A model generated the notes under the pieces. That model did no database searches and had not been told where the DNA came from. It saw only the letters and a program-made list of their open reading frames with translations. The translations under genes were made by a program, and so were the position numbers. A DNA stretch of 64,000 nt from Watersipora subatra (taxonomy: Eukaryota > Bryozoa > Gymnolaemata > Cheilostomatida > Watersiporidae), in assembly GCF_963576615.1 (NCBI RefSeq), contig NC_088708.1:1984001-2048000 (forward strand). The letters run 5' to 3'. Shown here piece by piece: positions 1 through 11,446 of this stretch. How positions within the stretch are numbered: the stretch's first letter is position 1; each line of letters begins with the position of its first letter.

Positions 1-1307
1 CGACAACCGACATAACCTGCGTCAACAATGTAATCAGATCATCAACACCTGATCAGTCAAACGGCCTAACATAAAAGTGGTTCCTAAAAACCTGAATACT
101 TGTATGTTTGAGCACCTGTTAGTTCAATTTCTCTTTACAACCTCAAGTAGTACTCTCTCGGTCCAGCAGTATTAATAGTTATAGAGAGTGGACAAGTATT
201 GAATGTGCTAACTGATGCTCACAGTAAAACGATAGCATAGTTTGTATACATAAGTTTAAATGAGAGCTTAGTTTGATTACGATGGAAATTAAATTCTTGT
301 AGAATTGTCTCGGTTTTGTAAAATTACATAAAATTATTTTGTTTCAGTCCACTTTTGTATCTTAATTGCATGTACCAAACTTATCTCTAACATAGCTTCA
401 CGATGATGGTAATGATGCTGTCTGAATGCCATATCGTTGACAGAAATTAAAACATTTGTGCTTAATAAAACTTTTCTATATTAGTGGGAGGACATGTCAC
501 GGTTAGTCATTGTACTAATAAACAACAGCTGATAGGAAATCCCTGACAGGTGCTGATTACTGCTACTAGCATCTAATAGTCACTCACTGAGTATTGTCAT
601 TTAGGATATCCCTTTGCATTGCTATCTCCTGACTCAGCCATTGGAGCTTGCTATCCGGTCAGGTCAATTTTAGAGCGTGTAATGTGCGCGTGCACGCAAG
701 TAGGCAGTAAGTGCACTTTCTACGTAATTGTGTACAAATTGGAAAAATGCAGAACTCTGTAGTCCTAAGCTGCTAGTATTATAACCTATAACCGAAGTAT
801 CTACAGTTTGAGAACACTGTAGTGGTATAACAAATAGCATGCAGGTTATTAGCTACAAGTTGTCTCCCCCTTCTCACTAATCTTTCTCACTTCCATTTAC
901 CTAAACATGTTGTCCATGTTCACAAAGATAATTATACAGATAAACAGTTTTAAAGAATAGAGAACCTTGTCTCTCTACTTATCACACGCTATTACTGCAG
1001 ACAGGTGTAAGTCACGAAGGTGATAATGGATTGAAAAGTAAGCCTACCGAGCCTGCTAAACCATATAAATGACTTCAACATGTCTCATGATCTCTCTTAG
1101 TTATAACTATTAAACTTGTCATATTTTAATCCTTAGTTTTATATATTATCGGTATCTGTTCCATTTTTAATATTTCCTTGTTCATCTATTCTGGAATACT
1201 AAATTCTGCTTGCGAGTGGTAGCCATTGTCGAGAGGGAATATAATATACTAGTATAATATACTACTATAATATCCTATGATATTCATTATAATATACTAT
1301 AATGAAT

Positions 1308-1680
1308 GCCTGGCGTTGCACGGGTATTAAAAATCCACTTACAAACAGTGACAGGTAATGTAGCTGCTTGCCATATGCCTGGCACATTGCCAATGGGTAA
1401 TTTGAGTTAGCTAGTTAGTAAACTTATTAGTAAACTTACTAATAAGAGCTGTGAGAGCAAGCTTTAATGAATTGCGTTACGCAGAACAGTATGGGTATTT
1501 TCACCTACATAGCGACATATGTCGCTCAAGGAATCCATCAATCTCACATAGCTTAATTGGTAAGAAGTTTGCCTGGCTGATAGAAGGTTCCGAGATCAAA
1601 CCCAGCATTAAATGGATAATTCATTCCAAAATTTTAACAGCTATAGCTGGACAAGCCGAAACACATACACACAAACTATA
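1308..1680 (+). mobile_element. Dispersed repeat with tRNA-like (SINE) promoter segment
   Basis: Begins GCCTGGCGTTGCACGGGTAT, related to the ends of the 22543-23205 element, and continues with blocks shared with it (TTAGTAA, GACATATGTCGCT). At 1540-1600 TAGCTTAATTGG and GAGATCAAACCC resemble the A and B boxes of RNA polymerase III promoters, as in tRNA-derived SINEs. The 76-residue frame over it is not protein-like. Confidence 0.4.
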
Positions 1681-1906
1681 ACAGAAATTAACAGATACAT
1701 ATACAGTACATGTACAAGTATACTATAGACACTCCTACTATTTCCTTACAACCATTCGCTGAGATTCCAGATTACTCAGAATAACTCTTTCCTTGTTTTA
1801 TTTACTCAGAGTATCACTGAAAGTGCTCGTCTTTACGCAGTACCTTTTAAAAAGAAGCAATTTCTTTAGCAATTTACTTTTTCTGTAGCAGGTATTAATT
1901 GTCCAT

Positions 1907-2018
1907 CATAACTGTGACATCATAACTGTGACATCATAACTGTGACATCATAACTGTTACATCATAACTGTGACATCATAACTGTTACATCATAACTGCT
2001 ATATCGTAACTGTTACAT
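1907..2018. repeat. 14 bp minisatellite, 8 copies
   Basis: Unit CATAACTGTGACAT repeated head to tail eight times, with G/T changes at one position. Confidence 0.9.
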
Positions 2019-3994
2019 AAGACTGTCTTTTACCTGGTAATGAGTCTACGCTTGGATATACCTTTTCTAAAATGAGAATAAAGAATTTCTCCGTTGCTAG
2101 GACTGTCGACCTTATCGTCCAATAAAGAGCACAATTCACATTCAAACAGAAAGTTAACAACTACTAAAGGTAAAGGCTATACGTACGTATTTCTTTTCAC
2201 ATTTTTTATAAAATTTTGAAGTTTCTCACAACTGTGCGCTAAAGTAATTGCCGTATATATATTTTTGTGATGTCTACAGCAGATCGTCGCTATCTGATAT
2301 GTGCGTTTTCTAGAGAGACAACTTATACCTGTTTAAGTATATAACTTTGTAAGCTGTTATATAACCTATACCTGCAATACTTGTTTAGTTGAATGGGTCT
2401 CTATAGTCTTTGACCTAATCAAGTCAAAAAGCTGTTAATATGTGAATAACATACTTGTAATACTATGCTTGTATATAGCAATACTTTCTTAAGATGACGT
2501 TGGTATGAACAACATGGAATACATTACACGTTGAGCTCTGGAGTATTGCTACTTGAGCATGGCAACTACACCCTGACATTGATAACTAAAATAAATAAAC
2601 CAGCCAATATTTTTAATTAGTTTATGCACAGACCACTAGTCTAGAGATATGAAGCACGTGATGACCAATAAGGGCTAACAGCACTTCCTTATCTATGCTA
2701 TGTCAGGTGAGATATACTGCATACCAATGCTCATATATAGATATGTGTCATACTTTGCAGCTGTGCTATCTGACGCATAACTACAAATACGATATATAGC
2801 AGGAAAGTGCTATGTTTCTATAATAATTCAACATTTATAATTCGTATATAAATAGGTTTAGATTTTATGTTTACATATCCTCTAGCCCACCAAGAGCTTC
2901 ACTTATGTTATTGCTACTAAAACCATTCAACATGATGAAAAACACATAGAATTCAGACTTTTAAAATAATGACATTATTTTGAAAGTCTGAATAATTATT
3001 CACCATTATTTCTTGTTAAAAATCAAAATTACGGTTTATCAACTATTCTGCTTTGTATAACAGTTAATAATGTGAACAGGTGCGCTGGCAAATATCAGGT
3101 TCACTGTAATTTTGAAGTTGCAGAGCTGAGGCTATCACATGGCATCAAAAAAGATACATTTGTTAAGTAGATGTTCAGCCCGACACATCTCTGATAACAT
3201 AACTAGTAATAATCACACTTTGGTCATACCTCTAACTATATCACTTCATCTCCCTCACTGTTTGTACAACAACTGCTTGCCTATAGTAGCAACACATTCG
3301 TGAAATTTATAAAGAATAATAAAAGTATGATTTATTGTATTTTAATTTTTACTTTCATTTTAATTGATTTAGATTTATTTATAACGCCTTTGTGAGTATT
3401 GTATAAAAGAACATTATTACAAATAGAGAGGGAGTAATGGCCTCTTGATGCTGTGCATTTGTAGATGGTTTCAGTAAAACAGAGGAATGTCTAGTGAAAT
3501 AGCCAAAGAGGAATAGAGTCTGTTTGCGGCTAGACAGAGTTCTAATAAGTGTTAGATATAAATATCATGGTTGTCTTTACTGTCAATCTCTGCATTCAAG
3601 TGAGTCTGATGTATGGACATAGACCATATCAGCTACATTTGTGCAACCCATGGTAATGCCGAATATAAAAGGCTGCCACACAGTAAGATTGGGTGACTAC
3701 ATTGACAGCTGTGTAAAAATCAATGCTTGATGTCGTTATAAAGATACACTACCCAAACATGCTACATCCAAGCCGAATTATCCTTATAAATTTTTATCCT
3801 ATGCATGCTTTGTCATAATTTTGGCATAATTTTCCTTAGTTTATGAACTCACCATTAAAAATAAGGATACTTACATGTGACAGCTGTGCCATTCCCATGA
3901 ATTCCTGTGCTGACGAGGTCTAAAGTCGCTAGTGCCGATGTTAGCTATGCTGCTTGAAAATCTTAAAAGACGACGTGACATGTAATTCCAGTCT
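2019..3994. other. No gene seen; one hairpin
   Basis: AT-rich sequence downstream of the last visible LOXL exon. I looked on the minus strand for the remaining lysyl oxidase exons and found none. The only structure is a hairpin at 2951-2993 (arms ATTCAGACTTT and AAAGTCTGAAT). Region 1-1307 is likewise featureless apart from a small AT-rich inverted motif near 1240-1300. Confidence 0.5.
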
Positions 3995-6168
3995 ACAAAC
4001 ATTGTCAGTACAATTGACAAACATTGTCAGTTCAATTGACAAACATTGTGAGTACAATTGACAAACATTGTCAGTACAATTGACAAATATTGTCAGTGCG
4101 ATTGACAAGCATTGTCAGTACAATTGACAAGCCTTGTCAGTACAATTGACAAGCATTGTCAGTACAATTGACAAGCATTGTCAGTGCAATTGACAAACGT
4201 TGTCAGTACAATTGACAAACGTTGTCAGTACAATTGACAAACGTTGTCAGTACAATTGACAAGCATTGTCAGTACAATTGACAAGCATTGTCAGTACAAT
4301 TGACAAGCATTGTCAGTACAATTGACAAACATTGTCAGTACAATTGACAAACATTGTCAGTACAATTGACAAGCATTGTCAGTACAATTGACAAACATTG
4401 TCAGTACAATTGACAAATATTGTCAGTACAATTGACAAGCATTGTCAGTACAATTGACAAGCATTGTCAGTGCAATTGACAAACGTTGTCAGTACAATTG
4501 ACAAACGTTGTCAGTACAATTGACAAACGTTGTCAGTACAATTGACAAGCATTGTCAGTGCAATTGACAAACGTTGTCAGTACAATTGACAAACGTTGTC
4601 AGTACAATTGACAAACGTTGTCAGTACAATTGACAAACATTGTCAGTACAATTGACAAGCATTGTCAGTACAATTGACAAACATTGTCAGTACAATTGAC
4701 AAATATTGTCAGTACAATTGACAAGCATTGTCAGTACAATTGACAAGCATTGTCAGTACAATTGACAAACGTTGTCAGTACAATTGACAAACGTTGTCAG
4801 TACAATTGACAAACGTTGTCAGTACAATTGACAAGCATTGCCAGTGCAATTGACAAACGTTGTCAGTACAATTGACAAACGTTGTCAGTACAATTGACAA
4901 ACGTTGTCAGTACAATTGACAAACATTGTCAGTACAATTGACAAGCATTGTCAGTACAATTGACAAACATTGTCAGTACAATTGACAAATATTGTCAGTA
5001 CAATTGACAAGCATTGTCAGTACAATTGACAAGCATTGTCAGTACAATTGACAAACGTTGTCAGTACAATTGACAAACGTTGTCAGTACAATTGACAAGC
5101 GTTGTCAGTACAATTGACAAGCATTGTCAGTACAATTGACAAGCAATGTCAGTACAATTGACAAGCATTATCAGTACAATTGACAAGCACTGTCAGTGCA
5201 ATTGACAAACATTGTCAGTACAATTGACAAGCATTGTCAGTACAATTGACAAGCATTGTCAGTACAATTGACAAGCATTATCAGTACAATTGACAAGCAC
5301 TGTCAGTGCAATTGACAAACATTGTCAGTACAATTGACAAGCATTGTCAGTACAATTGACAAGCCTTGTCAGTACAATTGACAAGCATTGTCAGTACAAT
5401 TGACAAGCATTGTCAGTGCAATTGACAAACGTTGTCAGTACAATTGACAAACGTTGTCAGTACAATTGACAAGCATTGTCAGTACAATTGACAAGCATTG
5501 TCAGTACAATTGACAAGCGTTGTCAGTATAATTGACAAGCGTTGTCAGTACAATTGACAAACATTGTCAGTACAATTGACAAGCATTGTCAGTACAATTG
5601 ACAAACATTGTCAGTACAATTGACAAATATTGTCAGTACAATTGACAAGCATTGTCAGTACAATTGACAAGCATTGTCAGTACAATTGACAAGCGTTGTC
5701 AGTACAATTGACAAGCATTGTCAGTACAATTGACAAGCATTGTCAGTATAATTGACAAGCATTGTCAGTACAATTGACAAACATTGTCAGTACAATTGAC
5801 AAACATTGTCAGTACAATTGACAAGCATTGTCAGTACAATTGACAAACATTGTCAGTACAATTAACAAGAATTTTCAGTGCAATTGACAAACGTTGTCAG
5901 TACAATTGACAAGCATTGTCAGTGCAATTGACAAACGTTGTCAGTACAATTGACAAACGTTGTCAGTACAATTGACAAACATTGTCAGTACAATTAACAA
6001 GAATTTTCAGTGCAATTGACAAACATTGTCAGTCCAATTGACAAGCATTATCAGTACAATTGACAAGCACTGTCAGTGCAATTGACAAACATTGTCAGTA
6101 CAATTGACAAGCATTGTCAGTACAATTGACAAACATTGTCAGTACAATTGACAAACATTGTCGGTACA
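3995..6168. repeat. 22 bp satellite array, about 98 copies
   Basis: A 2.17 kb head-to-tail array of a 22 bp unit built from CAATTGACAA, a variable triplet and TTGTCAGTA. TGACAA and TTGTCA in each unit are reverse complements, and CAATTG is itself palindromic. Variants (ACG, GCA, ACA, ATA triplets; GTGCAATTG) recur in blocks of about 13 units (286 bp, e.g. 4554-4840 and 4842 onward). Confidence 0.95.
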
Positions 6169-6888
6169 ACAGAGCGGTCAAATTCTATTAGGACACCAGT
6201 ACCTGTCACCATATAAACCAGGATTGTACTTAACGAACAAGAAGCGCCAATTTTGCTCATTCCATCATGCAGCACAGTCAAACTTTTGCATACAGCTTTA
6301 AAGGACTCTGACATTTGTTTCATATGTTAAAACAATTGTATGTTGGAACGAATGTTCTTATAAGAAGAAACTGTAGTTTGTTTAATTTGTTACATAGCCC
6401 AAGCACCTGCAATAAATCTTCAATAAACACTACAGATGACTTCACATAACACTCAAGTAAACTCCCAATATAAAAATATGCAAAAGTTGGATTGTGGGTA
6501 CTAAACTAAATTAATAAATTAATAACCAGTAAAAAGATGTTTTTAATGTTATTTTACCTGCGCGACATGAGAACAGACAGGTAGGAGGTAGGGGTGGATG
6601 GCAATAGGGGGATCTAAGGCGTAACTCGCTCTAGATTAGATTAATGTAGTCCACACCAACTTACCTCATATGTTTTATGACTTATTTTTTTATATTCTTT
6701 ATTTTAACCTAAAAGCCTGGACTACTTCAGAAAACTTCAGATGTTGTATTTAGGAGTTTATCTGAGATACAGTCCGATACTTGCTGCTGTATCAATTCGT
6801 ATTTAAGACAATTTATGTTTATGCGATGATAAGCAGAGGTTTAACTGTGTACCAAATACGGATGACTTTATCAGATAGGAAGAGTTAC
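6169..6888. other. Non-coding 3' flank of LOXL exon 7
   Basis: Mostly AT-rich. A 68-residue minus frame at 6117-6323 runs out of the satellite and shows no lysyl oxidase motif. No further LOXL exon was recognised. Confidence 0.5.
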
Positions 6889-7046
6889 ATTAGAATACAA
6901 ACTTCTTGGATGGGTCTCCTTGATCGAGTAGGCGGATGATGAAAGACAATTTTCTTCAAGGGCACAGGTAAGGTAGGCGAGGTAACGGTCTTGCACGTAG
7001 ACAGAATTGACTAGAGCAGTGACATTGGGTAGAAGGTCGGACAGCA
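6889..7046 (-). CDS. LOXL: LOXL exon 7: start of lysyl oxidase domain
   Basis: It starts after TATGTTGACAG and encodes VLSDLLPN, then [20 protein letters not shown] and SAYS, the conserved entry to the lysyl oxidase domain (compare SDLL and AAEENCLAS in family members). The start lies where, by my recollection of the human LOX exon lengths, exon 2 begins, and the phase agrees. The 3' end is the weak point: the best donor is AAT before GTAACT (6888-6883), but the frame stays open to 6871. Confidence 0.8.
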
Positions 7047-10000
7047 CTGTCAACATAAATCAGAGATTACCAGGTATAGAAAATTGCTTGAATTCATGAA
7101 AAGACAAATCCTACAAGGTGATCAGTTTTACAATATCAAATGACGCTCTATTAAACTTTCAAATGTGAACAATACAGATCGCCAGGTTTTTAGTGATTAC
7201 AATCTTCTTGTTAGCATTACCATTTTCTCTGCACAAATATTTGCTCGCTAACGATTAGTTTTTAAAAGAACACACATGAGAAGAATATAATATTTCATTA
7301 CCTTTGGTTCATGTATAATTTATTTCATTGGTCAGGGACAACAGTAAAGTAATTGCATTTTAAAAGTTGTGTAAATGAATGTAAACTTGTATTTTTTAAT
7401 TATTTCATAAAATTTCTCTAGAAAATTGCATCTCCAAACAGGTTAGCGTAAGTTTATTTGAATTAGCTCTCATCTTTTTAATTTTGTTTTAATGCTGTCA
7501 TCAGCACTGTAATCTCAACCAGTATGAAATATAAGCAGCTCCAACCAATGTGTACATACTGTGAAATACCCTAGTTGAGCCATTTGAATTACTGCTTTTC
7601 CATTTCTTCATAGTATTAATTTGCTTCTAGCATTACCCTGTTCTTAACCTGTTCTTAACCTGTTCTTACCCTGATCTCACCCTGTTCTTAACCTGTTCTT
7701 ACCCTGGTCTCACCCTGCTCTTACCCTGTTCTCACCCTGTTCTCACCTTGTTCTCACTCTGGTCTCACCCTGGTCTCACCCTGGTCTCACCCTGGTCTCA
7801 CCCTGGTCTCACCCTGGTCTCACCCTGGTCTCACCCTGGTCTCACCCTGGTCTCACCCTGGTCTCACCCTGGTCTCACCCTGGTCTCACCCTAGTCTCAC
7901 TCTGTTCTCACCCTGTTCTCACCCTGTTCTCACCCTGTTCTTACCCTGTTCTCACCCTGGTCTCACCCTGTTCTCACCCTGGTCTAACTCTGGCCTTACT
8001 CTGGCCTTCCGGTATCATACAGGTACCCATTCCTTATGCTAGTAACACCCTTTTAGCATTTCAATGTTGACCGGGTCAAGTCAGGAAACAGGCCTATAAC
8101 AGGGTAATATTGCAACTTGCAGCCGCAGCTTGTCAGGAGTTTTTTAAGTCAAAGGTCAAATCGCCTTACTGTCATGCAGGCTGATCGAGTAATTTGGCCT
8201 ACCGGAAAGAGAGGACATTTGACTCATTTCTTCGTTGCAGACATTTTGTCCTTTTGACACCAATGGCTATGAGTATGAATCACAAAATAATTATGGCGCT
8301 AAATGGGAGGTCAGAGGAAAAAGCATTATGTACTGGGACAATTAATGTCTGAACCGAATTATGGAACAATGCTAACTCTTTACACTACTCTGCGTGGGAG
8401 CCGGCAGCGAGGCGGCAGCGCTCAGCAGGATATTAAAAACCATACTCATACTCATACTCAAAGAACTCATACTAAGAACCACGATAGGGTCTAGCTGGTT
8501 ATACCTTATCTATTTATATACAGGCACGGGCACGTGTGCAACAGGTGTTCTACTTGTTTACTGAATTCAGGAGTACAACATTAACACTAGTTGGGCAAAC
8601 CACGGCTGATAATATAATGGCACAATAAGCAGGTACTCTAAGGCCTAGTTGTGCCCTGCTATTATTGCAGGATCTCCCTTCAACTATGACTCTATGGGTT
8701 GACAACTATTACTAGGGTAGGGCTGCTTGCTGTTCTGAAAGCTTCAGCGAAATTTGTTACAACTTATTAGCTAAATATGCATTTTTAAAATTTAGGTTCT
8801 TTTAACCTAGCTATTGGCTGCCACCCGACTGCTAGAGGTAGAGTACATCTTATGTTTTTTGTTTTCCTAAACCTTATATTCTATAGAAGAAAACTTATTA
8901 GAGCTATTACTGTGGGTCACATTAAAATGCGTATGTAAATATTTGCGTTTTTCAAGCTTCTGCCTCATCATACTACAATCTGTTAATAAAAAATCTTGTT
9001 ATTACTTTTTCTAAAATCAATTAGAAGTATTTAGAAGTTGTTAGTCAGCTAGCAGCACTATTAGTAGTTTCACATTACTAAGTTCCTGCTCAGTAAGCTG
9101 TTCAGCTGCGCAGTCAGTAAATTCTGATATCAACTCGCTGACAGTTGTCAGTTCTGTCTGTACTTACTTTACCGTATTTACCATACGGCTTGTGAAAAAT
9201 CTTTCAAACTAACAGAGATGTTAGCGATGCAAGCATTGTGGTGAGTTAGAAATACTCACCGTCGGTGCAGATAACTCCTGCAACCTTGCGCTCTGGCATG
9301 CACGGGCCTGTCAGGGTGCTGCTCTGGCAATCAGCTAGGCGTAGTTCATCACCTTCACAATGAACTCGTTGTAAGACCATGGTCTCATCTCCGCCCCGGA
9401 AGAAGTCAGCCTTAAACAAGCAGTTGTTTCAGCAGACGAACATTTAATGAATTAGCTCAGCCATCCAATACTCAGGCTAAGTACAAATATGTTTCTCAAA
9501 GGAAGACCAAATAAGAAAATTATATTATATAGGCCTACGTGTACCTAAAAGTTCAGAGCTGTAGGTGGAATTATATGAGGTATATATTGCTACTTAGCTG
9601 CATGTTGCTGCTATACCCTGTATTTAGTTAAGAAAGTAAGTTATATATTAGCCTTTATCTCACCAAGTAGCTATTCAACCACCTGCATGGCCCTACATAT
9701 AGATAGCAGAGACTAGTACCACATGCTAGACAGGAGTCCGGTAATAGGTATTAGAGCTTCACGATTGCCAAAAATCACCAAACAATTCGATTTGATATGG
9801 CAGATAGACGATTTGGGATATACTGTGATATTATTATTATGTAAAAAATTTAGTTTGTGAATATTTTTTTATATATCGTATATTATATTGTATATTTTGG
9901 CTTAAAAAGAAACTGTTTTATGCTCGTGATAAGTAAAAGCATTTATTACATGAATACTTGTGTGAGTGGAAGGCCATTGAATGAGCTTATGATAAGACTA

Positions 10001-10586
10001 AAAGGCCCGTGCATTTTAGTTCCAGTAACATTTATTAGGAGAATTGTCAGGCGTGAGATAAATCATCATTACATGATTATATCCTTTATATGATTGGCGA
10101 TATATCTGATATTGGTGAGTGGCGATTTTTAAATCGGCTACTTTAAAAATTACTACCAAACAATGAAATCCCCATATCGTGAAGCATTAACCACGATCCT
10201 ATTGCGGCTGCAACAGCTGGTTTGTCATGCATATATACTCTTATTGACCTAACTTGTGCCGCAACAGCTGTCGACCTACCATGTGCAGCGGCAACTATTG
10301 ACCTAGTTTGCCCATCTACAACAGTTGGCTGAGCTTGTACAGCCACAACTGTTTACCTAAAGTGTACAGCTGCAACAACTGGTCTAGCAGTAACAGCTAC
10401 AAATTTACTATCCTATAACAGCTGTCAATCAAATGGTTGAATGGCAGTAAAGGAAAACTTAAATTATTGATAATCCTAGACCCTGTATGAGCAGCGTAAC
10501 ATGTGTAATAGTGCTTTATATATACACATGTATATATGGCAGGAAAGCATATATATATGACAGGTTAGCATATATATGACAGGGTA

Positions 10587-10684
<98 letters not shown>

Positions 10685-11391
10685 TCTCAAAGTTTGTCCG
10701 TATGTGTATTTGTAGGATTGATTGTCTGGCTATAGCAATTATTAGAATACTTGTAGCTGGACAACAATGCAGACGCAAAGTCATAGCTTACCGCCATTTG
10801 AAGCCTACATGTATCTTATTCAGCAGCTTACTAGAATTTTCCATATGCAATGTGCCTGGCTAACAGTTTGAAAGTTACAGTTGTTTGACAAAGTTTTAAA
10901 ACCTTTACAGTTGTTTTTATTTTTCTCTCAATTTATTTCAACTACACGAAACACTTTTCTCATGATATGTAATTTGAAAGTTAGAATGGGAAATGTTGTT
11001 ATATGTTAAATAAAAATCAATTTTCTGTCCAAAGACTTTTTTATTACCTGAGCAACGCCGGGTAGCGCAGCTAGTATATATACATATATATATATATATA
11101 TATACATATATATATTTGAAAAATTATTTCGAAAAAAGTAAACTTTTAGTATTTGCGTTACAAATTTGTTTCGTGCGAAGCACTCCTCAGACGCGATTGT
11201 ACTAAAATCCTCAGACGCGATTTTAGTACAATCGCGTCTGAGGAGTGCTTCGCACGAAACAAATTTGTAACGCAAATACTAAAAGTTTACTTTTTTCGAA
11301 ATAATTTTTCAAATATTTCATACTCCACTAATAATCTTTTAGGTTTTTAGTGTAGAGTTCTCTTTTTATATGCTTTTGCACTTGCTTTCAG

Positions 11392-11446
<55 letters not shown>

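Noticed and set aside
412-440. Minus-strand TGGCATTCAG, considered as the start of the lysyl oxidase WHSCH copper motif
   Set aside because: The following residues (DSIITII) do not fit the His-rich motif.
3995-6168. Regular 22 bp repeats considered as a CRISPR array
   Set aside because: No unique spacers; units are contiguous, and the window is clearly animal DNA.
6681-6740. Possible short LOXL exon between CTTTTAG and GAGGTAAGT
   Set aside because: All three frames contain a stop, so it cannot be a coding exon.
8303-8494. 63-residue frame beginning [13 protein letters not shown]
   Set aside because: Ends in an ACTCAT microsatellite (HTHTHT); no homology recognised.
11006-11350. Twin peptides [15 protein letters not shown] on both strands
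   Set aside because: Caused by the 201 bp palindrome.
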